A stretch of DNA of 56,936 bases from Oscillospiraceae bacterium (GTDB lineage Bacteria > Bacillota > Clostridia > Oscillospirales > Acutalibacteraceae), in contig SVPF01000010.1 of assembly GCA_015066005.1 (NCBI GenBank), forward strand, positions 1-56,936, read 5' to 3'. Positions 1 through 7,665 of the stretch are shown in pieces. The notes under the pieces were generated by a model. That model ran no database searches, was not told the origin of the DNA, and saw only the letters and a list, made by a program, of their open reading frames with translations. The translations under genes were made by a program, and so were the position numbers. Every line of letters begins with the position of its first letter. The first letter of the stretch is position 1.

Positions 1-122
1 ATAAATAATAAAAAATGTGTGCCTACGGCACAATATATAAATCCGTCGGCAAAGCCGACACCGATTTTATTCTTTATTCTTTCTTATTTATTATTTAATC
101 GCGCAGCGATAAACTATAATTT
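1..122. repeat. repeat island 1 (cut by window start)
   Basis: Right-hand part of a modular repeat island. It contains a CCGTCG hairpin (about 42-62), a pyrimidine-rich AT tract and, at 107-122, the boundary word CGATAAACTATAATTT that ends most islands in this window. The tract at about 61-122 reappears inverted at the far end of the window (56801-56936), there interrupted by extra sequence. No gene is visible here. Confidence 0.75.
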
Positions 123-232
123 GAAATCTTCCAAAAATAAAAAGTAATATCAAACATTTACCCGATAGTACAAAAAATATAACCGATTTTGCATTCACTT
201 AACAAAAAGATTTTTTATAATTGTATTAGAAT

Positions 233-255
233 GCGGTATAAAATAATTTATACGC
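233..255. promoter_or_regulatory. inverted repeat, possible operator upstream of the PIG-L gene
   Basis: GCG-G-TATAAA and TTTATA-CGC face each other across a short AT spacer, downstream of a TATAAT-like hexamer at 216-221 and just before the ribosome-binding site AAAGGAG. Its position between a likely -10 and the start codon suits an operator. No regulator is encoded nearby, so this is only a candidate. Confidence 0.3.
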
Positions 256-273
256 TATAAAGGAGTATGTAAA

Positions 274-996
274 ATGAATGTTTTAGCAATTGGTTGTCAT
301 CCCGATGACGTAGAATGCGGCTGCAGCGGCACACTTGCAAAATGTGTAAAACGCGGCGACAGGGTTATTGTTTGTCACGCTTCGACAGGTAATTTGGGCC
401 ATGTTGTAATTCCGCCCGAGGAGCTGATTAAAATTCGTGCAAACGAAGCAAAAAAGGCAGGCGCACTTGCCGGTATTGAGGTTATTTGTGCCGGCTTTAA
501 CGACCTTGAGCTTTACGACAATAACAAAGCGGCTCGCGACAAGATTGTTGACGTTATTCGTTATGCTAATCCTGACTTTATAATAACACAAAACCCTGAC
601 GATTATATGCCAGACCACACTGCGATTTCTCGCTTGGTGTTTGATGCCAGCTTTGCGGCAACACTGCCGAATTACCAGTATGAAGCGCATTTCAGCAACC
701 CTAACGACCCACCTGCAAAGCTTGTTCCGATTTTTTATATGGACCCAACCGCAGGCGTTAATTTTGTGCCTGAATTTTACGTTGACATAAGCGAAGAAAT
801 TGATTTAAAAATGGAAATGCTCGAATGTCACGAAAGTCAGCTTGTTTGGATGCGTGACCATGACAATATTGACTTTGCTGACTTTATAAAAACCTGCTCG
901 CGCTTCCGCGGTTATCAGTGCGGTGCCGAATATGCAGAAGGCTTCCGTCAATGCAAGGCTTATTTAAAGGGCACAACCGAACGCTTATTGCCCTAA
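274..996 (+). CDS. PIG-L/LmbE family deacetylase
   Basis: 240-residue protein of the PIG-L (LmbE) zinc-dependent de-N-acetylase family, which removes acetyl groups from N-acetylated sugars or sugar conjugates. The HPDDVE motif is at residues 9-14 (zinc ligands and catalytic Asp in the family), a PDHTA motif carries H115, and H186 lies in CHESQL, matching the three expected metal/active-site blocks. There is no signal peptide, so it is cytoplasmic. The start follows AAAGGAG at good spacing. It is closed off by a strong terminator and so is probably monocistronic, next to sugar-metabolism genes. The substrate cannot be told; an amino-sugar intermediate is a reasonable guess. Confidence 0.88.
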   Translation: MNVLAIGCHPDDVECGCSGTLAKCVKRGDRVIVCHASTGNLGHVVIPPEELIKIRANEAKKAGALAGIEVICAGFNDLELYDNNKAARDKIVDVIRYANPDFIITQNPDDYMPDHTAISRLVFDASFAATLPNYQYEAHFSNPNDPPAKLVPIFYMDPTAGVNFVPEFYVDISEEIDLKMEMLECHESQLVWMRDHDNIDFADFIKTCSRFRGYQCGAEYAEGFRQCKAYLKGTTERLLP

Positions 997-1018
997 AAAT
1001 TTAATATGTTGATATTCA

Positions 1019-1056
1019 AAATCGGCTCAAAAATAATTTTGAGCCGATTTCTTTAA
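1019..1056 (+). terminator. intrinsic terminator after PIG-L gene
   Basis: Perfect 14 bp stem (1019-1032 with 1037-1050), four-base loop ATAA, followed by a T-rich run. Confidence 0.85.
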
Positions 1057-1136
1057 TTTTAAGCCAATTATATAAAGACAAACAACATTATATGTGATAT
1101 TCTTTTTATGTAAGAAAAAATAGGAGGATTGCTTTT

Positions 1137-3041
1137 ATGAAATTACGCGCACCGGCTTATCCCTTAATTACGGTGGACCCTTATTTTAACATTTGGTCAA
1201 TGAACGACAAGCTTAATGCGGATGACACTCGATTCTGGACGGGCGACCGCACAATGCTGCTTGGGCGTGCAGAAATTGATGGTGAGACTTTTGTTTTTAT
1301 GGGCAACGCGAAGGAGCTTAATCAGCCCCGTATGAAGCAAATTTCGGTAGAGGTTACAACCTTTACAACAAAATACGTTTTTGAAGCGGCAGGTGTAAGG
1401 CTTGCGGCTTCCTTTACCACGCCTGTTATGCCTGATAATTTGCACCTCGCTTCCCGTCCGATTTCTTATTTAAATATCGAAGTAACCGCAGTTGACGGCA
1501 AAAATCACACCGTAAAGGTAAACGTTAAGGCTTCGGAAGAATTTTGTATGGAAAATTACGAGGACCTTGGCGTAACAGTTGATAAAATAAGCATTTCCGA
1601 GGAAATTTCAGCAATGAAAATAGGCGGTATTGAGCAGGCAATTCTCGGCAAATCGGGTGACGGTATAGGCATTGACTGGGGTTATTTTTACCTTGCTGTT
1701 AAAAACGGTACTGTCGCAACTGATGAAGAATTCAAGCGCGTTTGCGTTTCGGCTGAAAAATCACTTGATACCGAGAGTAATAGCACCGTGCTGTTTGCTT
1801 TTGCTTATGATGATATTAAATCGCTTGTGTATTTCGGCAATCAGCTTGATGCTTATTGGAAATCACAAGGAAATACTATTGAGCAAGAAATTGAAGCCGC
1901 CTTTAATGAATATGATATGCTTATACAAAAAACCGAGGCCTTCCACAAAAAGCTTGTAACCGACGCAACCGAGGCTGGCGGCGAGAAATATTGTGACCTT
2001 TTGGTGCTTGCGCTTCGTCAGGTAATGGGCGCGCATAAATTGGTGGTTGACACTAACGGCAAGCTGCTTTTTGTTTCAAAGGAATGTTTTTCAAACGGCT
2101 GTGCCGCTACCGCTGACGTAAGTTATCCCTCAATACCGCTATTCTTGGTGTATAACACCGAGCTTGCAAAGGGACTTATGCGTCCCATTTTACATTATGC
2201 TGCAAGCGACAGCTGGCCCTACCCCTTTGCGCCTCACGATGTGGGCCGTTACCCTATTCTTAACGGTCAGGCATACAGCCGTGGTCTTAAGCCCGAATGG
2301 CAAATGCCTGTTGAAGAATGCGGTAATATGATACTTATGGCCTGCGCAGTTGCTTTGGCTGATAAAAGCACAGATTTCATAACTGAACATAGAGCTTTAT
2401 TTGACACCTGGGCTGAATATTTATTTGAAAACGGCCTTGACCCTGTAAGTCAGGTTACGTCTGACGACTTTGCAGGTCACGTTGCGCACAATTGCAATTT
2501 GTCACTTAAGGCCATAATGGCGCTTGGCGCGTATTCAAAAATTTGCAAAATGCTGGGCGAAAATGCTTTGGCTGAAAAATATTTAACCAAAGCGCAAAAA
2601 ATGGCGGATTTTTGGGTTAAAAATGCCGCAAACGGTGACGGAAGCTACCGCTTGGCTTTTGACCGCCCCGATAGCTACAGTCTTAAATACAACGCTGTTT
2701 GGGACACCGTTTTTAATATGAAGCTTTTACCTGAAAACGTTATGAAAACCGAGCTTGAAAGCTATCTGAGCCGTGCAAATCCGTATGGTATGCCGCTTAT
2801 TGACAGCTCTGATTTTACAAATTCGGGTTGGATTACCTGGGCAGCCACAATGGCTGACAGCAAAGAATTATTTAAGAAGCTGATGGACCCCGTGTGGTTG
2901 TGCTTTAACCTTTCACCTTCCCGTGTACCGCTTGCCGACTGGTATTCATCGGTTACCTCCATAAAGCTTGCAGGACAAAACCGCACCGTACAGGGCGCAT
3001 TGTTTATGAAGCTTTTGGATTATAAGAAAATTTGCCGATAA
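1137..3041 (+). CDS. glutaminase A-like protein (DUF4964/5127/4965/1793)
   Basis: 634-residue protein resembling the DUF4965/GtaA family: an N-terminal beta domain followed by an all-alpha barrel. The N-terminus LRAPAYPLITVDPYFNIWS, the later block PYPFAPHDVGRYP and the following MPVEECGNMILM are family signatures. Fungal relatives are secreted glutaminases, but this protein has no signal peptide, and bacterial members sit in carbohydrate loci where activity is untested, so the glutaminase label should not be taken literally. AGGAGG lies 8 nt before the ATG. A Gfo/Idh/MocA gene follows after 16 nt, so the two are probably co-transcribed and may act on the same unknown sugar conjugate. Confidence 0.8.
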   Translation: MKLRAPAYPLITVDPYFNIWSMNDKLNADDTRFWTGDRTMLLGRAEIDGETFVFMGNAKELNQPRMKQISVEVTTFTTKYVFEAAGVRLAASFTTPVMPDNLHLASRPISYLNIEVTAVDGKNHTVKVNVKASEEFCMENYEDLGVTVDKISISEEISAMKIGGIEQAILGKSGDGIGIDWGYFYLAVKNGTVATDEEFKRVCVSAEKSLDTESNSTVLFAFAYDDIKSLVYFGNQLDAYWKSQGNTIEQEIEAAFNEYDMLIQKTEAFHKKLVTDATEAGGEKYCDLLVLALRQVMGAHKLVVDTNGKLLFVSKECFSNGCAATADVSYPSIPLFLVYNTELAKGLMRPILHYAASDSWPYPFAPHDVGRYPILNGQAYSRGLKPEWQMPVEECGNMILMACAVALADKSTDFITEHRALFDTWAEYLFENGLDPVSQVTSDDFAGHVAHNCNLSLKAIMALGAYSKICKMLGENALAEKYLTKAQKMADFWVKNAANGDGSYRLAFDRPDSYSLKYNAVWDTVFNMKLLPENVMKTELESYLSRANPYGMPLIDSSDFTNSGWITWAATMADSKELFKKLMDPVWLCFNLSPSRVPLADWYSSVTSIKLAGQNRTVQGALFMKLLDYKKICR

Positions 3042-3057
3042 TTGAGGAGTTATAAAA

Positions 3058-4173
3058 ATGTCTGAAAAATTGCTAAGATTCGGTATTGTCGGTATAGGTG
3101 GCAGACCTATGGCCTTTTTAAGCGCCTTTGATAAAAGCGGCAAGGCAAAATTAGCAGCTGTATGCGATATCGACCGTGAAATAATGGATAAAAACACCGA
3201 AGGTATTGACGGCGTGCTTAAATTTACCGATTATGAAGAAATGCTTGATAAAGCCGATTTGGATGCCGTTATTGTGGGTACTCCCATTCACCTGCACGTA
3301 ACACAGTCAATTGCCGCACTTAAAAGAAATATTCATGTTTTCAGTGAGGTTACTGCAGGTATTACCTTAGAAGAGTGTAAGGAATTAGTTGAAGCCTGCA
3401 AGGCTTCAAAAGCGCAGTATATGCTGGGCGAAAACTGTAATTTTTTACGTTCTAATATGATTGTTAAAAATATGGTAAAAAAAGGTCTTTTTGGAAGCCT
3501 TTGCTATGCCGAGGGCGAATACAATCACGACTGCCGCAACCTTATACCTAAAACCCCTTGGCGCAAAAAGTATGTTTTTGATGTTGCGGGCGTTACCTAT
3601 GGTACACATTCCTTAGGACCCATCCTTTCGTGGCTTGAAAACGACCGTGTCACTTCGGTTTGCTGTGCAAGCAGTAATTCCGCCACAACCACCTTGGAGG
3701 GTGAACCCCTTTTGGCAGGCACCTGCCACACTATGCTTTGCAAAACCGAACAGGGCCGACTTATAAAAATTAAAAACAATATGCTTTCTCCCCGCCCGTA
3801 CGGACTTAATTACACACTTGAAGGCAGTAACGCCGCTTACCAAAGCTTCAGGCTTGAGGACCAGATTGATAACCCCGATTATATTTGGTTTGACGGTAAA
3901 TCGCCTAAAACAAAATGGGAGGATATCTCCCTTTACGAAGAGGGCTTCGTGCCTGAAATTTGGCAAAAGCATTCGGGTGAAAACAACACAAAGGGGCATG
4001 AGGGTGCCGACGTTATTACAATGATAGCCTTTATTGATGCCATTTATGACGGAAAAAGGGTGCCTATTGATATTCACAAGGCAATGGATATGACCCTACC
4101 CGGACTTATAAGTCAGCAGTCGGTTAAGCAAAACGGCGCTTGGCTTGAGGTTCCGAATTCAAGGGAATGGTAA
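3058..4173 (+). CDS. Gfo/Idh/MocA family oxidoreductase
   Basis: 371 residues. The N-terminal Rossmann half begins FGIVGIGGRPMAF (dinucleotide-binding glycine loop); the C-terminal half is the alpha/beta substrate domain of NAD(P)-dependent sugar dehydrogenases. The motif that is EKP in most relatives reads SEV (in HVFSEVTAG), a known variation. Such enzymes oxidise or epimerise sugars, inositols or glycosides through keto intermediates. A GAGGAG site precedes the ATG. It lies between the DUF4965 gene and an EamA permease with tiny gaps, suggesting an operon that imports and converts one compound. The substrate is unknown. Confidence 0.88.
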   Translation: MSEKLLRFGIVGIGGRPMAFLSAFDKSGKAKLAAVCDIDREIMDKNTEGIDGVLKFTDYEEMLDKADLDAVIVGTPIHLHVTQSIAALKRNIHVFSEVTAGITLEECKELVEACKASKAQYMLGENCNFLRSNMIVKNMVKKGLFGSLCYAEGEYNHDCRNLIPKTPWRKKYVFDVAGVTYGTHSLGPILSWLENDRVTSVCCASSNSATTTLEGEPLLAGTCHTMLCKTEQGRLIKIKNNMLSPRPYGLNYTLEGSNAAYQSFRLEDQIDNPDYIWFDGKSPKTKWEDISLYEEGFVPEIWQKHSGENNTKGHEGADVITMIAFIDAIYDGKRVPIDIHKAMDMTLPGLISQQSVKQNGAWLEVPNSREW

Positions 4174-4177
4174 ATAT

Positions 4178-5032
4178 ATGGGTGTTTTATTCATATTTTT
4201 AAGCGTTTGCACTAACCTGCTTGAAGGTGTGCTTGTAAAGAAAAACGGCGAAAAAAACGGCAACAATGTTTTTTGGTTTAACGGTTTTATGGCGCTTGCA
4301 TCTATGCTGTTTTTTGTAATAACCAAAAACGGAAGCCTTCATTTTTCAAAAGAGCTTTGGCTTTATGCCGTGCCGTCAGCCGTCTGCTACTGCGGAGCAC
4401 TTGTTTGTACCTATTTTGCCCTTGCCGATGGGCCATTCGCCATTTCAATGATGATTATTTCATATTCAATTGTTTTGCCCATTATTTACGGTATAGTCTA
4501 CTTAAACGAGCCGACCTCAGTTATTATTTACATAGCCTTGGCAATAATGGCCGCCTCCCTTTATTTATCAAGGGGAAACACCGCAAACGACAATGGTAAA
4601 TTTTCAGTAAAATGGCTTATTTGCATAACCCTTGCAACTGTTGGGAGCGGTGGCTTTGCAATTGTTAAAAAGATGCAACAGCTTATCTTTAACGGAAAGC
4701 GCGACAACGAATTTATGATTATTTCATTAGCAATAACCGTTGTTGTGCTTTTTGCTTTAGGTCTTTTTGCCACTAAAAACAGCATTAAAAGCATTACAAA
4801 AAGCACCGTTTTGTTTTCCCTTGCCGCCGGGCTTTCAAACGGGGTTACAAATATGCTCACACTGCTTATAAACACAGTAATGGTGTTAAGCCTTTCATCC
4901 CCCATAAGCACAGGAATGCGAATTGTACTTTCCTTTATGGTTTCAAGCCTGTTTTTAAAAGAAAAATTTTTAAAACGTCAGATAATAGGCGCCGCATTAG
5001 GTGCCGCGTCACTTATAATGCTAAGCATTTAA
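4178..5032 (+). CDS. EamA/DMT-superfamily permease
   Basis: About 284 residues with roughly ten hydrophobic segments arranged as two halves, as in drug/metabolite transporters (EamA). A longer frame opens at 4145 inside the preceding gene, but the ATG at 4178, 4 nt after that gene's stop, begins directly in the first membrane segment (MGVLFIFLSVCTNLLEG) and is preferred. A terminator at 5039 ends the unit. It probably moves the metabolite handled by the two upstream enzymes, or its product; the direction is not predictable from sequence. Confidence 0.85.
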   Translation: MGVLFIFLSVCTNLLEGVLVKKNGEKNGNNVFWFNGFMALASMLFFVITKNGSLHFSKELWLYAVPSAVCYCGALVCTYFALADGPFAISMMIISYSIVLPIIYGIVYLNEPTSVIIYIALAIMAASLYLSRGNTANDNGKFSVKWLICITLATVGSGGFAIVKKMQQLIFNGKRDNEFMIISLAITVVVLFALGLFATKNSIKSITKSTVLFSLAAGLSNGVTNMLTLLINTVMVLSLSSPISTGMRIVLSFMVSSLFLKEKFLKRQIIGAALGAASLIMLSI

Positions 5033-5038
5033 TATTTC

Positions 5039-5072
5039 AACCGCCATCGTTTAATAGGTTGGCGGTTTTTGT
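5039..5072 (+). terminator. intrinsic terminator after EamA gene
   Basis: Stem AACCGCCA (5039-5046) with TGGCGGTT (5060-5067), followed by T residues. Confidence 0.75.
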
Positions 5073-5074
5073 TT

Positions 5075-5252
5075 AAATTTTGGTTTAGCGCTGAGGCGAA
5101 ATTCGGAATTCGTAATTATTGTACAAATTAGATTGTGTATCTGTAGGGGCGATTCACGAATCGCCCGCCTGTGCATAGCCGCAATTTACGGACAATTCGT
5201 GAATTGTCCCTACGATGTGCCACCAATTTAACCGAGCGACAAACTATAATTT
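5075..5252. repeat. repeat island 2
   Basis: Fills much of the 5033-5433 gap. The left boundary AAATTTTGGTTTAGCG (5075-5090) is the inverse of the right boundary CGACAAACTATAATTT (5237-5252). The core holds a short ATTCGTAATT run and a REPIN-like pair (5142-5215). From 5253 to 5433 I see only AT-rich leader sequence of the next gene, with a TTGAAA at 5330. Confidence 0.7.
5142..5215. repeat. REPIN-like palindromic pair (family A, copy 1)
   Basis: Two inverted arms, 5142-5167 and 5189-5215, each beginning TGTAGGG at the outside and each containing its own small palindrome (GATTCACGAATC and AATTCGTGAATT). An almost exact copy in opposite orientation, also 74 bp, lies at 10628-10701. Confidence 0.85.
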
Positions 5253-5433
5253 AAATTTTCATTATTTAACTGTATATACCTCAAAAAACCAAAAATGTCC
5301 ATCAAAAGTCGCATAATGGCGAGACTTAGTTGAAAAAATATGTTAAATTTAAATAAAGTATGATGTGCTTATTATCAGTAAAATGAGCCTCTTCTCTAAA
5401 AACCACAATAACTAAGTTAAAGGATGCAGTTAT

Positions 5434-6030
5434 ATGAACAGCTTAGAATTTTTTAAAAACACCATTGGCACCGAAATGAACACTGCCCTTGAAAATATTG
5501 ATGAAAAGGCCATTTTGGCTGCGGCCCAACTTATATGGGATGCCGAAGCAAACGGCAACCGTATACATATAACGGGTATTGGCAAGCCTGCGCATATTGC
5601 AGGGTATATGGCTTCCCTGCTTTCATCCACAGGCACACCCACCTACTTTTTGCACGGTACCGAGGCAGTACACGGCTCGTGCGGTCAGTTAACCGCAGGC
5701 GACGTTGTAATTTGCATTTCAAACAGCGGTGAAACAGCCGAGCTTAAAGCCACGGCAATTGCAATTAAAAATAACGGCGGTAAGGTTATTGCCGTTACGG
5801 GTAATCCAAATTCGTGGTTAGCGCAATTTGCCGATGCGCATTTAACTGCCGCAATTACTAATGAGGGTGGCCCCTTAAACCGTGCGCCCCGTGCTTCAAT
5901 TTTGGTTGAAACACTTGTGCTTCAGGCGCTTTCGGTGGTTTTGCAGGAAAAACGCGCCATTACCCCGCAGGAATATGTTATGAGGCATCCCGGCGGTGCA
6001 CTCGGCCAACTTCGTGACAACGAAAAGTAG
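5434..6030 (+). CDS. SIS-domain sugar-phosphate isomerase (KpsF/GutQ-like, no CBS)
   Basis: 198-residue single SIS domain. It resembles the isomerase part of arabinose-5-phosphate isomerases: GIGKPAHIA near residue 49, the phosphosugar loop SNSGETAEL, and the C-terminal HPGGALG typical of KpsF/GutQ. The two CBS domains of full-length KpsF are absent, and nothing here suggests LPS synthesis, so another aldose/ketose phosphate is likely. AAAGGA precedes the ATG. It is the first gene of a tight run with a FucU-like mutarotase (12 nt gap), a sialidase-like protein and a secreted protein. Confidence 0.85.
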   Translation: MNSLEFFKNTIGTEMNTALENIDEKAILAAAQLIWDAEANGNRIHITGIGKPAHIAGYMASLLSSTGTPTYFLHGTEAVHGSCGQLTAGDVVICISNSGETAELKATAIAIKNNGGKVIAVTGNPNSWLAQFADAHLTAAITNEGGPLNRAPRASILVETLVLQALSVVLQEKRAITPQEYVMRHPGGALGQLRDNEK

Positions 6031-6042
6031 GGAGTAATAAAT

Positions 6043-6471
6043 ATGCTTAAAGGAATTCCAACTGTATTAAATCCCGAACTTTTAAAAATTCTTATGGAAA
6101 TGGGCCACGGCGACACCCTTGTTATTGGTGACGGCAACTTCCCTGCCGCAACCTGCGCAAAAAGACTTGTACGATGCGACGGTCAAACCGTACCCGAAAT
6201 GTTAGACGCAATTTTAAAGCTTTTTCCGCTTGACACACCCGATATGCAGCCCGTTTGTGTTATGCAAACCGCCGCAGGTATGGAAAGACCGCCTGTTTGG
6301 TCGGTTTTTGAGGAAACCATTTCAAAGCACGAGCCTGATGGCCGCGTTCTTACCGAAATAGAACGCTTTGCATTTTATGAAAAAGCTAAAAACGCTTACG
6401 CAATTGTTTCAACAGGCGAAACTGCGCTTTATGCAAACATCCTTATTAAAAAAGGTGTTGTTATTGAATAA
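6043..6471 (+). CDS. RbsD/FucU family sugar mutarotase
   Basis: 142 residues, full length for the family. The N-terminal MGHGDTLVIGDGNFPA is the RbsD/FucU signature, and the C-terminal block around RFAFYEKAKNAYAIVSTGE fits the FucU branch. The enzyme interconverts anomers of free sugars (L-fucose or ribose in known members). AGGGAG precedes the ATG. Pairing with a SIS isomerase upstream and a BNR protein downstream points to a small catabolic operon for a host- or plant-derived sugar. Confidence 0.88.
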   Translation: MLKGIPTVLNPELLKILMEMGHGDTLVIGDGNFPAATCAKRLVRCDGQTVPEMLDAILKLFPLDTPDMQPVCVMQTAAGMERPPVWSVFEETISKHEPDGRVLTEIERFAFYEKAKNAYAIVSTGETALYANILIKKGVVIE

Positions 6472-6510
6472 ACCGTTACTCACATACATTAATTAACTAG
6501 AAAGGCTTTG

Positions 6511-7644
6511 GTGAATGTAATGGAAAACGAAGTAAAAAAAGAAGTTAAAGTCCGCGAAATTACCATTTTCGACGGTAACGAGGGTTGGGTACATAACGAC
6601 CATATGTACCGTCTTGCCTGTGCTGTTCAAATTGTTCAGGCACCCGATGGCTCGTTAATTGCGGGTTGGATGACAGGCGGTAATATGGAGCCCGCTGACG
6701 ACCATATCGCTGTTTGCGCCCGTTCCTATGACGGTGGCGAAACCTGGAGCGAGCCTGAAGTTTTGGTTGGCGAAGGTAAAGAAAACGGTGCCGCTTCCCT
6801 CTTCGAAATTGATGGTCGCCTTTACCAAATGGCTTCCCGCTGGGAAGATAATTACGGCGTTTGGAAATACGTTCGCCGTGAATCGCTTGACAACGGTAAA
6901 ACCTGGGTTAATGAAGTGCCCATTAAGCTTATCGAAGGCGAAGGGCTTTCATCCTCCTTTGGTAACTTTATCCGACTTCAAAATGGCGAGCTTATGTGCG
7001 CCGTTAATACAATGACACTTCGTGATAAGCCCTTACAGGCAGGCGTTGAACGCCTTGTTTACGCTAAAAACGAGGAAGAGGCCGCTGCAATGGCACCCCG
7101 CACCGAAGATGAAACCCATGCAATTTGGATGGATAAATACATTTACGGTATGGCAACCGCGCTTGTTAATGAAGATTTGACCGAATTCACCCCACTTGGT
7201 GGGTTTAATAACCGTCCGCTCGGCCTGCTGGAAGGTCAGATAATCCAGCTTAAGAACGGAAACCTTGCTATGATAGTGAGAGCAGAATGGGGTGGCTTCC
7301 TTTGGCGAAGCGACAGCACCGATAACGGCCGCACCTGGTGCGACGCTTATCCGCTTGATATCCCCAACCCCAGCACCCTTGCAACCGTGCTTCGCCTGCC
7401 CGACGGCAGAATTGCTTTGTTCCACAATGCAATTGGCGAATTCGGTAAAAAGTCCAGCCGAAACAGACTTTCCATTTGGGTAAGTAACGATGAAATGGAA
7501 AGCTGGTACATTAAAACCGACGTTATTTTCGGCGGACAAAACGCGTACCCCTGTCCCTACATCCTGAAGGATGGCCGCATTGTCTTTACCTATGATAAGG
7601 ACAGACGCTTGGCAAAATTTGTTGAGGTTACAATACCCGATTAA
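6511..7644 (+). CDS. BNR-repeat sialidase-like protein
   Basis: About 377 residues with a six-bladed beta-propeller pattern. Three Asp-box motifs are clear: SYDGGETW, SLDNGKTW and STDNGRTW. It resembles exo-alpha-sialidase-like (BNR) proteins. No signal peptide is visible, so it would act inside the cell on imported glycans. The start is uncertain: AAAGG at 6501-6505 suits GTG 6511 best; TTG 6508 and ATG 6520 are alternatives. I did not map the sialidase arginine triad, so the substrate may not be sialic acid. It is followed after 21 nt by a secreted protein gene. Confidence 0.78.
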   Translation: MNVMENEVKKEVKVREITIFDGNEGWVHNDHMYRLACAVQIVQAPDGSLIAGWMTGGNMEPADDHIAVCARSYDGGETWSEPEVLVGEGKENGAASLFEIDGRLYQMASRWEDNYGVWKYVRRESLDNGKTWVNEVPIKLIEGEGLSSSFGNFIRLQNGELMCAVNTMTLRDKPLQAGVERLVYAKNEEEAAAMAPRTEDETHAIWMDKYIYGMATALVNEDLTEFTPLGGFNNRPLGLLEGQIIQLKNGNLAMIVRAEWGGFLWRSDSTDNGRTWCDAYPLDIPNPSTLATVLRLPDGRIALFHNAIGEFGKKSSRNRLSIWVSNDEMESWYIKTDVIFGGQNAYPCPYILKDGRIVFTYDKDRRLAKFVEVTIPD

Positions 7645-7665
7645 AAAAATGGAGGTTTTTAAGTT

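Noticed and set aside
7033-7539. Long open frame on the minus strand opposite the sialidase-like gene
   Set aside because: No ribosome-binding site or recognisable domain; it mirrors the codon pattern of the real gene. The same holds for other long antisense frames such as 283-690, 3613-4077 and 47534-47923.
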